Shown here piece after piece: positions 52,865 through 61,939 of a stretch of DNA of 64,000 bases. The notes below the pieces were generated by a model that ran no database searches, was not told the DNA's origin, and worked only from the letters and a program-made list of their open reading frames with translations. Source of the stretch: Planctomycetota bacterium (GTDB taxonomy: Bacteria; Planctomycetota; UBA1135; GCA-002686595); the NCBI GenBank assembly GCA_020638875.1, contig JACKHS010000009.1, positions 1-64,000 on the forward strand, given 5' to 3'. The position numbers were made by a program, and so were the translations under genes. Position 1 is the first letter of the stretch. Each line of letters opens with the position of its first letter.

Positions 52865-55800
52865 TCAGCCCTCGCTCGCCGCGGGCAGCTCCTGCTCGGC
52901 CGTCTCGGCCCAGGTCGCCGAGCTCGTCAGCCAGCGCCACGCGCGCTGCACGTCGTCGAGGATGATGTAGCCGGCGGGGACGAAGATCAGCGTCACCACG
53001 GTCGAGAACATCACGCCCCAGGCGAGCGCGATCGCCATCGGGATCAGGAACTGCGCCTGCACGCTCTTCTCGAACATCAGCGGCGTCAGGCCGGCGAAGG
53101 TCGTCAGCGACGTCAGCAGGATCGGGCGGAAGCGGCGCACGCCGGCCTCGCGCACCGTCTTGAGCAACGTGCCGTGCTCCGCGCGGTGGCCGTTGATGTA
53201 GTCGACCATCACGAGGCTGTCGTTGACCACCACGCCGGAGAGCGCCACGAAGCCCATGATCGAGAGCATCGACAGCGAGTGGCCCATCAGCACGTGGCCG
53301 ATCACCGCGCCGACGAGCCCCAGCGGGATCGCGGACATCACGATCACCGGCTGGATGTACGAGCGGAAGGGCACCGCGAGCAGCGCGTAGATCAGGAGCA
53401 ACGCGATGACGAAGTCGCGCTGCATGGCCTCGAGCGTCACGCCGAGCTCCATCGTCTGGCCCTGCACCGACCACGTGACCGAGGGGTGGCGCGCGACGAT
53501 CGCCGGCAACGCCTCGCGCGCGAGCTCGTTCAGCACCTCGGTGGAGGAGGTGCTGTTCGTGTCGGTCTCGGCGCTGACGGTGATGATGCGCTGCCGGTCG
53601 GCGCGCTGGATCGTCGCGTAGCTGCGCGCCGGCGTCACGCTGGCGATGCTCTCGAGCGGCACCGCGTCGCCGGCGGGCGTGCGCACGCGCATCGTCTCGA
53701 GCGTGTGCAGCGTGCGGCGGTCGGCGTCGGGGTAGCGCACCATGACCTTGACCTCGTCGCGGCCGCGCTGCACGCGCTGCGCCTCCTCGCCGTAGAAGCC
53801 CTGGCGCGCCTGGCGCGCGACGTCGGCCAGCGTGAGGCCCAGCGCCTCGCCCGCGGGCAACAGGTCCAGCCGCAGCTCCTGCTTGCCGCCGCGGAACGAG
53901 TCGGAGACGTCGTACACGCCGGGCAGGCGCCCGAGCTCGAGCTTGAGCTCGTCGGCCGCCGCGCGCAGCGCCGCGAGGTCGCGCCCGCGGAACTCGATGT
54001 TGAGGTCCGAGCTGCCGGCCATGATGCTCGAGCTGTAGACCAGCTCGACCGCGCCGGCGATCGGTCCGGCGGCCTCGCGCCAGCGGCTCAGCACCTCGGC
54101 GGTCGGCACGTCCTCGCGTTCCTCGGACGGGATCAGCTCGAGCACGACTTCCCCGAGGTGTCCGCTCGACGCGCCGTTCTGCCCCGGCAGGCCGCGGTTC
54201 TCCTGCGCGGCGCGGAAGGGCTGCGAGCCCACCGACGTGATCGAGTGGCGCACGATCTCGCGACCGGCCGAGGCCTCGAGCTCGTCGCGCACGCGCAGCG
54301 CCGCGGCCTCGAGCCGCGCGACCGCCGCCTCGGTGACCTCGGCCGGCGTGCCGAGCGGGAGCGTGAGCTGCGCGGAGACGATGTCGCCGTCCACCGCGGG
54401 GAACGGCAGCATGCGCACGTGCTTGCCGGCGACGAGGCCGACCACGACGAGCAACGTCGAGATCACGACCGCGTGCGTCAGGTAGCGCCAGCGCAGGCAC
54501 ACGTCGAGTGTCGGCCGGTAGACGCGCTCGGCGAACGCGAGCAGGCCGCGCTCGAACAGCCCCTGGAACGCGACCCACCACGAGAACGGCGGCAGCTTGC
54601 CGAGGCGCTCGGCGAGCTGGCCGCCGTGGCCGAGGTGCGCGGGCAGGATGATCTTCGACTCGACCCACGAGAAGACGAGGATCGGGATCACCACCGACGG
54701 GATCACGCGGAAGAACTTGCCGAACATGCCCGGCAGGCCGAGCAGCGGCGCGAAGGCGGCGATCGTCGTGAGGATCGCGAACGTGACCGGCACGGCGACC
54801 TTCTCGGCGCCGACGATCGCGGCCTCGAGCTGCGAGCCGCCCTTCTTCTGCTCGGTGAAGATGCTCTCGCCGACGACGATCGCGTCGTCGACGACGATGC
54901 CGAGCACGAGGATGAAGCCGAACAGCGAGAGCATGTTCACCGTCACGTCGAGCTCCGGCATCAGCCACATCGCGCCCATGAACGAGATGGGGATGCCCAT
55001 CGTCACCCAGGCCGCGAGGCGGAAGCGCAGGAACAGCGCCAGCACCAGGAACACGAGCGCGAGGCCCTGCGCGCCGTTGTGCACGAGCAGGTCGAAGCGC
55101 GAGCGCAGCAGCACCGAGCGGTCGCTGTTGACCGTCATCGCGACGCCGGCGGGGAGCCGGTCGCGTTCGCGCTCGACGTAGGCGTGCACGGCCTCGGCGA
55201 CCTTCAGCGCGTCCTCCTCGCCGACGCGGAAGACCTGGATCTGCACGGCGCGCTGGCCGTTGAGGTGCGAGCTCGCGTCGGTGTCCTCGAAGCCGTCGAG
55301 CACCGTCGCCACGTCGCGCAGCAGCACGCGGCTGCCGTCGTCGCGCGTGAGCACGACGAGCTCGGCGAAGTCCGCGCCGCGGTACGCCTGCCCCTTGGTG
55401 CGCACCAGCACCTCGCCCGAGGCGGTCTTCAGCGAACCGCCCGACAGGTCGAGCGAGCCGCGCCGCACCGCCTGCGCCACCGCGTCGAAGGTCAGGCCGT
55501 GACGCCGCAGCGCCTCCTCGGACAGCTCGATCGAGATCTCGTACGGGCGCGTGCTGGTCAGCTCGACCTGGCTGACGCCGTCGAGCGCGCTGATGTCGTC
55601 GCGCAGCCGTTCGCCGAGGTGCTTGAGCGCGTGCTCCTCCACGTCGCCCGAGAGCGCGACGTTGATGACCGGCGAGCGCATGAGCAGCTCCTGCACGATG
55701 GGCCGCTCGGCGAGCTCGGGGAACGTCGAGATCGAGTTGACGCGCGTCGTGACGTCGTCGAGCACCTTGCGCACGTCGGCGTCCTCGAGCACCTCGACCA

Positions 55801-56077
55801 TCACCGTGCCGACGCCTTCGCCGGCCGTCGAGGTCACGCGCTTGACGCCGTCGAGCGCGTGCACCTCCTCCTCGATGCGCACGCAGATCGCTTCCTCGAC
55901 CTCCTCGGGCGCCGCGCCGGGGTACACGACGCTCACCGAGATCATGCCGAGCGAGAACTCGGGGAAGAGCTCGCGCTTGATGTGGAGCGAGGTCAGGACG
56001 CCGCCCGCGAGCAGCACGATCATGACCAGGTTGGCCGCGACGGGGTTGCGCGCGAACCAGGCGAGGACGTTCTTCAT
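52865..56077 (-). CDS. RND-family efflux transporter (inner membrane pump)
   Basis: The 1070-residue protein is full length for the HAE-RND class. It has the N-terminal transmembrane segment (NPVAANLVMIVLLAGGVL), two periplasmic loop regions and the proton relay DD in LGIVVDDAIVVGESIF near residue 400. Later transmembrane segments include VFRSYIQPVIVMSAIPLGLVGAVIG and SIMGFVALSGVVVNDSLVMVDY. It exports a small molecule, substrate unknown, driven by the proton gradient. The gene lies 13 bases after the adaptor gene. Confidence 0.95.
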   Translation of the reverse strand: MKNVLAWFARNPVAANLVMIVLLAGGVLTSLHIKRELFPEFSLGMISVSVVYPGAAPEEVEEAICVRIEEEVHALDGVKRVTSTAGEGVGTVMVEVLEDADVRKVLDDVTTRVNSISTFPELAERPIVQELLMRSPVINVALSGDVEEHALKHLGERLRDDISALDGVSQVELTSTRPYEISIELSEEALRRHGLTFDAVAQAVRRGSLDLSGGSLKTASGEVLVRTKGQAYRGADFAELVVLTRDDGSRVLLRDVATVLDGFEDTDASSHLNGQRAVQIQVFRVGEEDALKVAEAVHAYVERERDRLPAGVAMTVNSDRSVLLRSRFDLLVHNGAQGLALVFLVLALFLRFRLAAWVTMGIPISFMGAMWLMPELDVTVNMLSLFGFILVLGIVVDDAIVVGESIFTEQKKGGSQLEAAIVGAEKVAVPVTFAILTTIAAFAPLLGLPGMFGKFFRVIPSVVIPILVFSWVESKIILPAHLGHGGQLAERLGKLPPFSWWVAFQGLFERGLLAFAERVYRPTLDVCLRWRYLTHAVVISTLLVVVGLVAGKHVRMLPFPAVDGDIVSAQLTLPLGTPAEVTEAAVARLEAAALRVRDELEASAGREIVRHSITSVGSQPFRAAQENRGLPGQNGASSGHLGEVVLELIPSEEREDVPTAEVLSRWREAAGPIAGAVELVYSSSIMAGSSDLNIEFRGRDLAALRAAADELKLELGRLPGVYDVSDSFRGGKQELRLDLLPAGEALGLTLADVARQARQGFYGEEAQRVQRGRDEVKVMVRYPDADRRTLHTLETMRVRTPAGDAVPLESIASVTPARSYATIQRADRQRIITVSAETDTNSTSSTEVLNELAREALPAIVARHPSVTWSVQGQTMELGVTLEAMQRDFVIALLLIYALLAVPFRSYIQPVIVMSAIPLGLVGAVIGHVLMGHSLSMLSIMGFVALSGVVVNDSLVMVDYINGHRAEHGTLLKTVREAGVRRFRPILLTSLTTFAGLTPLMFEKSVQAQFLIPMAIALAWGVMFSTVVTLIFVPAGYIILDDVQRAWRWLTSSATWAETAEQELPAASEG

Positions 56078-56090
56078 CGCTGTCGCTGCC

Positions 56091-57281
56091 TCACTCCGCC
56101 GCCGGCGCGGGTTCGACCCGCGCGACCAGCATGCCGTCGGTGGCGGCCTCGAGCGGCGTCGTGACCACCTCGAGCGTGTCCTCGAGCGCCGCGCCGCGCA
56201 GCACGACCTCGTCGCGCGTGGCGAAGACGACCTCGACGTCGCGGCGCCGCAGCAGCACGTCGTCGCCGTCGTGCTCGAGGGCGAAGACCTGCGGTCCGTC
56301 GCGCAGCGCCGCGCGCGGCACCACCCAGACGTCCTCGAGCGTGCGCCCGGTGAGCGCGGCGTCGACGAACATGCCCACCGCGAGCGGCACGCGCTGCGCG
56401 TCGCCGACGGCCGCGCGGCCGTAGGGGTCCTCGACGCGTGCCACCAGCGTCACCATGCGCGTGCGCGGGTCGAGCTCGCCCTCCGTGCGCACGACGCGCG
56501 CGGGCCACTCGTGGCGCGCGCCGGCGAACTCGGCCGAGAGCCGCGCGACGAGGTCGCCCGCGGCGTCGGCGGCGGGGCCGAGCGGCACGTCGAGGAACGC
56601 GAGGTCGGCGTCCGCGAGCGGCAGCCGCACCTCGGCCCAGTCGACGGCGTACACGCGCGCGAGCACGCGGCCGGGCGTGACCCAGTCGCCCGGGCCGACC
56701 TGCTTCGCGCGCACGCGGCCGGCGTAGCTCGCGCGCACCTGCGTGCGTTCGACGTCGAGCGCGGCCTTCGCGCGCCCGGCCTCCGCGGCCGCGAGGCTCG
56801 CGCGCGCTTCGGCGAGCTGCGGCTCGCGCAGCGTCAGCGCGGTCGCCTCGCCCTCGCCGAGCTCTTGCCACTCGCGGCGCGCGACGTCGGCGTCGGCCTC
56901 GACCTCGGCCAGGTGTCGCGCGGCCTGCGCGACGGCCAGCTCGGCCTGCGCGAGCGCGAGCTCGTAGTCGGTCGCCTCGAGCTCGACGAGCACCTCGCCC
57001 GCGTCGAAGAAGCCGCCCGCCGCGAGCGCCGGCGAGACGGCCACGACGCGGCCGGCGACCTGCGCGGTGAGGTCGCTCTCGCTGCGCGGCGTGACCGTGC
57101 CCTGCGCAGCCACGACCACGTCGTACGGCCCGCGCTCGACGAGCTCGGCGCGCACGCGCGGCAGCACGACCTCGGGCGGCGCGGCCTCGAGGTGCGGCCG
57201 GTTCACGATCAACTCGAACGTGGCGCGGCCGCCGACGGCGAGGACCAGCACGGGGAGCAGGATGCGCAGCAGGGTCTTCAT
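56091..57281 (-). CDS. RND efflux periplasmic adaptor (membrane fusion protein)
   Basis: The 396-residue protein has an N-terminal membrane anchor (LLRILLPVLVLAVGG), a lipoyl-like half (VVAAQGTVTPRSESDLTAQVAGRVVAVSP), a helical hairpin (ELALAQAELAVAQAARHLAEVEADADVARREW), then the second lipoyl half (TQVRASYAGRVRAKQVGPGDWVTPG) and beta-barrel region. It links the pump to the outer membrane channel. Its start overlaps the TolC-like gene stop (ATGA). Confidence 0.92.
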   Translation of the reverse strand: MKTLLRILLPVLVLAVGGRATFELIVNRPHLEAAPPEVVLPRVRAELVERGPYDVVVAAQGTVTPRSESDLTAQVAGRVVAVSPALAAGGFFDAGEVLVELEATDYELALAQAELAVAQAARHLAEVEADADVARREWQELGEGEATALTLREPQLAEARASLAAAEAGRAKAALDVERTQVRASYAGRVRAKQVGPGDWVTPGRVLARVYAVDWAEVRLPLADADLAFLDVPLGPAADAAGDLVARLSAEFAGARHEWPARVVRTEGELDPRTRMVTLVARVEDPYGRAAVGDAQRVPLAVGMFVDAALTGRTLEDVWVVPRAALRDGPQVFALEHDGDDVLLRRRDVEVVFATRDEVVLRGAALEDTLEVVTTPLEAATDGMLVARVEPAPAAE

Positions 57282-58700
57282 CGCGGAGTCGTGTCCAGGG
57301 TCTCGTCCTCGTCCGTCTGCTCGAAGCCGCCGCCGAGGGCGAGGTGCAGGTCCACGCGCGCCTCGAGCCGGGCGCGGCGGGCCTCGATCAGCGCGGACTC
57401 GGCCTCGAAGGCCTGCCGCCGCGCGGTGAGCACCGCGAGCACGTCGTAGCGACCGGCGCGGTAGCGCGCCTCGGCGAGCGCCTCGCCGGCCAGCGCGTGC
57501 TCGGCCGCCTGCGCGAGGCTCGCCACGCGCGCGTCGAGGTGTTCGCTCGCGGCGAGCGCGCTCTCGACCTCGCTGAACGCGCGCAGCGTCGCCTGCTGGT
57601 AGCTCGCCAGGCCCTCGCGCACGCGCGCCTCGGCCAGGTCGACGCCCGCGCGCAGGCGACCGCCCTCGAACAGCGGTTGCGTCAGGCTGCCGGCGAGGCT
57701 CCACACGTCGAACGCGCTGCGCGTGAGGTCCTCGAGGTCGGCGCTGCGCCGACCGCCGCTCGCGGTCAGCCGCAGCGAGGGCCACAGCGCCTTGCGCGCC
57801 TCGTACAGCCGCAGATCGGCCGCGCGCAGGCGCTCGACGGCGGCGGCGAGGTCGGGGCGGCGCACGAGCAGCTCGGAGGGCAGGCCGACCGGCACCGCGT
57901 CGGGGAGCGCGGGCAGGTCGGCGGGACCTTCCAGCGCGCCGGCGGGGTACGCGCCGAGCAGCGCCTCGAGCTGACGCACCAGGCCCTCCTGCGCGGCGCG
58001 TTGCGCGGCGGCGGCGGCGCGCGCGCTCTCGAGCTGCGTCTCGGTCAGGCGCAGGTCGAGCGGATCGACGAGGCCGTCGGCGTAGCGCGCGCGCATCAGC
58101 CGCGAGGTCTGCTCGAAGCTCGCCACGCGGCGCTCGGCCACCGCGAGCTGCAGGCGCGTCGCCGCGAGCGCGAGCCACGCCTTCGTCGCCTGCCCGGCGA
58201 GCGAGAGCCGCGCGCCGCGCAGCTCGGCCTCGCCGGCGTGCAGCCCGGCCTCGGCCGCGCGCGCCTCCGCGTCGAGCGCACCCCACAGGTCGAGCTCCCA
58301 CGCGACGTCGAGCGACAGGCCGTAGCTCGTGCTCGTCGTCGAGAGCACGTCGCCGCCGCCGGGCAGCGGCAGGCCGACGAAGTTCTGGCGCTGGCGCTGA
58401 CCGCCGAACGTGGCGCCGGCGCTGGGCGCGAGCGCGGCATCGGCGGCGCGCGCCTGCGCCGCGGCCTGCTCGACGCGCCGCCGCGGCCGAGGTCGCCGTT
58501 CGCCGCGAGCACGCCCGCGACCAGCGCGTCGAGCCGCGCGTCGCCGAAGCTCTCCCACCAGCGTTCGAGCGGCGCGTCGGCCGCGCCGGCGCCACGAAGG
58601 CCGCAGGCGCCGCGACCGCAGGTGCGGCGTAGTCGCGCGCTTCGGGCGCGTGGCAGGCGAGCGTCGCGGCGAGCGCCGCGAGGACGGGCGCGCGCTTCAC
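57278..58700 (-). CDS. TolC-like outer membrane efflux lipoprotein, frame disrupted near the N-terminus
   Basis: The main frame (from about residue 65) has the outer membrane factor repeats: LSLDVAWELDLWGALDAEARAAEAGL, VPVGLPSELLVRRPDLAAAVERLRAADLRLYEARK, and AGSLTQPLFEGGRLRAGVDLAEARV. N-terminal pieces lie in other frames: VKRAPVLAALAATLACHAPE with a lipobox Cys, then ERWWESFGDARLDALVAGVLAANGDLG, then VEQAAAQARAAD. Two single-base changes near 58596 and 58490 would rejoin them. The start GTG 58700 overlaps the TetR stop. If real, the changes would inactivate the pump's exit channel; sequence error is more likely. Confidence 0.78.
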
Positions 58701-59332
58701 GCGGCACCTCCCGCGGTCGGCTCCGGCGCGCGCAGGCCGCCGGCGAGGAAGCTGACCATGTGCGCGAGCGCGCGCTCGGTGTCGTCGGCGCTGGCGGTGC
58801 CGCCCGACAGGAACGCGAGGCGCTCGGCGTCGCTGAACGACATCGCGACCACGGGGATCATGAAGGTGATGCGCCAGTAGACGGTGACGGGGTCGACCTC
58901 GGGCAGCGCGCGCAGGAAGGCGGCGACGAAGCGCGTCGCGGTCGACTGGAACAGGCGGTAGTGCTGCAGCTCGGGGTCGCGCATCGTGCTGAGCTGCAGG
59001 AACAGGCGCGCCACGCGCTCGACCGCCGCGCCGTCGCGGTGGCGCTCGAGCAGCGGCGCCACGAACGCGCGCAGCACGTCCTCGAGCTGCGGCGTGCCGG
59101 CCGCCTCGAGCGCGTCGAGCCGCGCGAGGCGCTCCTCGTTGACCGGCCGCACGCGGCGCTCGAGCACGGCCAGCACGAGCGCCTCCTTCGTGCCGAAGTG
59201 GTAGTTCACCGCGGCGAGGTTGCAGCCCGCGTCCTGGGTGAGCTCGCGCAGCGAGGTGGCCGCGTAGCCGCGCTCGGCGAACAGCCGCTCGGCGCTGTCG
59301 AGCAGCCGCTCCTTGGTGCTGGGGTCGGACAT
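58697..59332 (-). CDS. TetR-family regulator of the efflux operon
   Basis: The 211-residue protein has the N-terminal helix-turn-helix of TetR (RLLDSAERLFAERGYAATSLRELTQDAGCNLAAVNYHFGTKEAL). The C-terminal ligand region is of the CerR-like type (RVRPVNEERLARLDAL, AFVAPLLERHRDG, FLQLSTMRDPELQHY). It probably represses the operon it heads, through the inverted repeat upstream of its start. Its TGA overlaps the GTG start of the TolC-like gene. Confidence 0.92.
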   Translation of the reverse strand: MSDPSTKERLLDSAERLFAERGYAATSLRELTQDAGCNLAAVNYHFGTKEALVLAVLERRVRPVNEERLARLDALEAAGTPQLEDVLRAFVAPLLERHRDGAAVERVARLFLQLSTMRDPELQHYRLFQSTATRFVAAFLRALPEVDPVTVYWRITFMIPVVAMSFSDAERLAFLSGGTASADDTERALAHMVSFLAGGLRAPEPTAGGAA

Positions 59333-59389
59333 GCGGGGGGCGCGGAGCGCGGGCCGGGCGAGCGGGTGGGGGAGGCGGCGAGGGGGCGT

Positions 59390-59420
59390 GAAACGAGCGT
59401 TTCAATCATGCGTTCGTTTC
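59390..59420. promoter_or_regulatory. Inverted-repeat operator candidate upstream of tetR
   Basis: GAAACGAGCGTTTC (59390-59403) is a perfect palindrome around AG. Together with TCGTTTC at 59414-59420 it also forms a wider arm pair GAAACGA...TCGTTTC. The sequence lies about 60 bases before the tetR start in the only locally AT-richer spot of the region, as expected for an autorepressor site. A TTGAAA lies within it on the reverse strand. Confidence 0.55.
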
Positions 59421-59667
59421 CGGGACGTCAACGCCGCGCTCCCCGGAACTGCCCCCCTTCGCTGGGCACGCCGCGGCGCAAGGCCTTTCGGCGGAGAGGT
59501 TTGGGCGGAGTCCCCGGGGCGGGGGGCCGGCGCCCCTCGGGCGCGGCGCCGGCGCCCGCCCGCCGCGCGAGTTCCGCGGAGGCCGTGCCCACCGAAGGGG
59601 GCCAGTCGGGAAGATCCGGCGGGGCGCGGCTTCAGCGCTCCCCGCACGACGCGCGTACCTCCCGCAC

Positions 59668-60252
59668 ATGCAAGGCGATCCCCCCTCCCCGGCCGCTCAC
59701 GACGTGGCCGCGGTCCTCGCGAGCGACCCCCTGGCGCTCGACCGCTGGTACCGCGCGGAGCACCCCGCGGTCTGGCGCTTGTGCCTGGGCCTGCTGGGGA
59801 GCGAGGCGGAGGCGGAGGACGCCGCGCAGGACGCGATGTTGAAGCTGCACGACCACCTCGACCGCTGGGATCCGCGCCAGCCCTACGGGCCCTGGCGCAA
59901 CACCGTGGTGCTGAACCTGTGCCGCGACCGGCTGCGGCGCCGCGAGGCGCGCGCGCGGGCCGAGGCGGCGGCGGCGGAGGCGCGCGAGCTCACGGCGCCG
60001 GCGGCGCAGGGCGCGGCGCTCGAGCAGCACGAGCTGCGCGCGAAGCTCGCGGCCGCGCTGCGACTGCTGAGCGAGCGCGAGCGCGAGGCCTTCGTGCTGC
60101 GCGAGCTCGAGGGCGAGAGCACCGCCGCCGTGGCGCGCGCGATGGACGTGACGGAGAGCAGCGTGCGCTCGCTGCTGACGCTGGCGCGCCGACGCCTGCG
60201 CGACCACCTCGCGCCCGCGCGGGGCGAGCTACTGGGAGGCGCCGATGTCTGA
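59668..60252 (+). CDS. ECF-type sigma-70 factor
   Basis: The 194-residue protein has region 2 (WRLCLGLLGSEAEAEDAAQDAMLKLHDHLDRWD, WRNTVVLNLCRDRLRRRE) and region 4 (LLSEREREAFVLRELEGESTAAVARAMDVTESSVRSLLTLARRRLRD). It should direct RNA polymerase to a stress or envelope regulon. The N-terminal 35 residues are variable. ATG 59668 follows a 260-base gap with palindromic GC-rich sequence and no clear promoter. The next gene, probably its anti-sigma, overlaps by eight bases. Confidence 0.93.
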   Translation: MQGDPPSPAAHDVAAVLASDPLALDRWYRAEHPAVWRLCLGLLGSEAEAEDAAQDAMLKLHDHLDRWDPRQPYGPWRNTVVLNLCRDRLRRREARARAEAAAAEARELTAPAAQGAALEQHELRAKLAAALRLLSEREREAFVLRELEGESTAAVARAMDVTESSVRSLLTLARRRLRDHLAPARGELLGGADV

Positions 60253-60765
60253 GCACGAACACGAGCACGACGAGCACGACGCGTTCGTCGACGAGCTGCG
60301 CGCGGCCTGGCGCGAGCTGCAGGCGCCCGCAGCGACGCCCGAGCGCGCCGACGCCGCGACCGAGGCGCTCGTCGCCGAGTTGCGCGCCGCGTGGCGCGCG
60401 CTCGAGCCGCCGGCCGCGCGGTGCCGTGGAGCTTGCGCCTGCGCGTGCTGCGCGGGAGCGCCGCGCCGCTCGTGCGCCTGGCCGCCGCGCTCCTGCTGCT
60501 GGTCGGCGCGGGCCTGCTGGTGCGCGCGCTGCTCGCGCCGGAGAGGCCTCACGGCGAGCGCGAGGAGCAGGCGCGCCTCGAGCCGAGCGCGCCCGTCGCG
60601 GCCGACGTCCCCGACGTCCCCGACGTCGCGCCGCCGACGATCGACGACCACGTGCGGGCGGTGGTGCCCGACGCGACCGAGAACGGCATCGTCCTCACGC
60701 ACGGCAAGGTGCGGCTGGTGATGCTCGAACCCGTCCTCGAGACGTTCGAGGACCAAGACGACTAG
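60245..60765 (+). CDS. Probable single-span membrane anti-sigma-like protein, frame disrupted
   Basis: The N-terminus (MSEHEHEHDEHDAFVDELRAAWREL) is acidic and His-rich with a duplicated AWRxL(Q/E) motif, like anti-sigma binding helices. A second frame continues with a helix (LVRLAAALLLLVGAGLLVRALLAP) and a C-terminal region (VPDVPDVAPPTIDDHVRAVVPDATENG). One base missing near 60415-60425 explains the break. No HxxxCxxC zinc motif is present, so it is not a classic ZAS anti-sigma. The eight-base overlap with the sigma gene supports the role; biochemical proof is absent. Confidence 0.6.
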
Positions 60766-60777
60766 GAGCCACGAACC

Positions 60778-61779
60778 ATGCTGTTGACCTTCCTCCTGGC
60801 CTGCGCCCCGGGCCTGCCCGCCGCGAGCTTCGCCACGCCCCAGCAGGACACCCCCGAGAACCCGCACCGCGCCACGGTCACGTACTTCGCACCCCAGCGA
60901 GCCGACGCGCACGAGCTGCTCAGCGCCGCGCGCGACCTGTGCGCGATCGGGATGCTCACGCACATCTTCCAGGAGGGCGACGACCCCGCGCAGGCGCACG
61001 AGGGCCGGCCCGACTTCCTGCTGTACGGCGAGTCGCTGCTCGTCGTCGACTCGGCGAGCGGACTGCCGGAGACGCTCGCCATGCTGGAGGAGCTCGACGC
61101 GAACTACGTCGGCAAGCGCCGCGGTCCGGCGCCCGAGCCGCCCAAGTCGCTGCTGCAGTACGAGGTCAAGCACGCCAGCCTGCGCACGGTGACCTCGGCG
61201 CTGTTCGACCTCTACGGCGGCCAGGTCCAGCCGTCGCCCGCGGGCTACGGCGCGCCCCCGAAGATCAGCGTGGTCGAGGACAACGGCCTGATCCTGGTGC
61301 GCGGCACGGCCGAGCAGGTGGTCGAGGCGGAGACGATCCTCAAGCAGGTCGACGTGCCGCGGCCGAAGGTGCTGCTCACAGTCTACGTGCTGCGCGGGAC
61401 GAGCACGGCCCAGGCCGACGACCGCGTGCCCGCCGACCTGACGAGCGACCTCTCCCCGCTGGTGCCGTACAAGGGCTTCGAGCTGCTGTCCTCCGCGCTC
61501 CTGCCGAGCGACACGCGCAGCCCGATTCGGACGCAGGCCTCGCTGGAGAACGACCTGGGCGAGTGGGGGCTGACGATGAAGCCCGCGGCGTACGACGAGC
61601 GCACCGGCACGCTGGCGTTCGACGGCGTCGACCTGGAGGTCAACACCATCGAGAACGGCGCGCGCACCCGCCGCACGCTGAGCACGGCGACGAGCCTGCG
61701 CCGCGGCGAGTACACCGTGCTCGGCGCGGTCGGCGCGAACCCGGTGTTCTGCGTGGTGAAGCTCACCGCCGCCCAGTAG
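60778..61779 (+). CDS. Secretin N-domain-like exported protein
   Basis: The 333-residue protein has a signal sequence (LLTFLLACAPGLPAASFA). Its central part has the secretin N1/N2-type repeat (LLQYEVKHASLRTVTSALFDLYGG, ISVVEDNGLILVRGTAEQVVEAETILKQVDVPRPKVLLTVYVL). The C-terminal segment resembles part of the secretin core but lacks the full barrel. It may be a periplasmic ring or an envelope stress component. It follows the anti-sigma-like gene by 12 bases, so the three are probably one transcript. Confidence 0.78.
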   Translation: MLLTFLLACAPGLPAASFATPQQDTPENPHRATVTYFAPQRADAHELLSAARDLCAIGMLTHIFQEGDDPAQAHEGRPDFLLYGESLLVVDSASGLPETLAMLEELDANYVGKRRGPAPEPPKSLLQYEVKHASLRTVTSALFDLYGGQVQPSPAGYGAPPKISVVEDNGLILVRGTAEQVVEAETILKQVDVPRPKVLLTVYVLRGTSTAQADDRVPADLTSDLSPLVPYKGFELLSSALLPSDTRSPIRTQASLENDLGEWGLTMKPAAYDERTGTLAFDGVDLEVNTIENGARTRRTLSTATSLRRGEYTVLGAVGANPVFCVVKLTAAQ

Positions 61780-61804
61780 GCGAGCGAGCGCGAGCGCGCG
61801 ACGC

Positions 61805-61842
61805 CGGCGCCCCGCGGGTCCACTCGGACGCGCGGGGCGCCG
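61805..61842. terminator. Terminator hairpin between convergent genes
   Basis: A 12-bp perfect stem (61805-61816 with 61831-61842) and 14-base loop lie 25 bases after the secretin-like gene stop and about 100 bases before the next reverse gene stop. No T-run follows. Confidence 0.6.
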
Positions 61843-61939
61843 CGCGTTCGGGCCGGACGTCGCGACGGCGCGCTGCGGTCGTCACGCGGCCGAGCGGGGA
61901 CGACTCGCGGACGGCCTCGCCGCCGGCGGGCAGGCCGCG

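Noticed and set aside
59405..59667. Small open frames on either strand before the sigma factor
   Set aside because: They are Arg/Pro/Ala-rich products of high GC with no ribosome site and no similarity; the stretch is better read as a noncoding leader.
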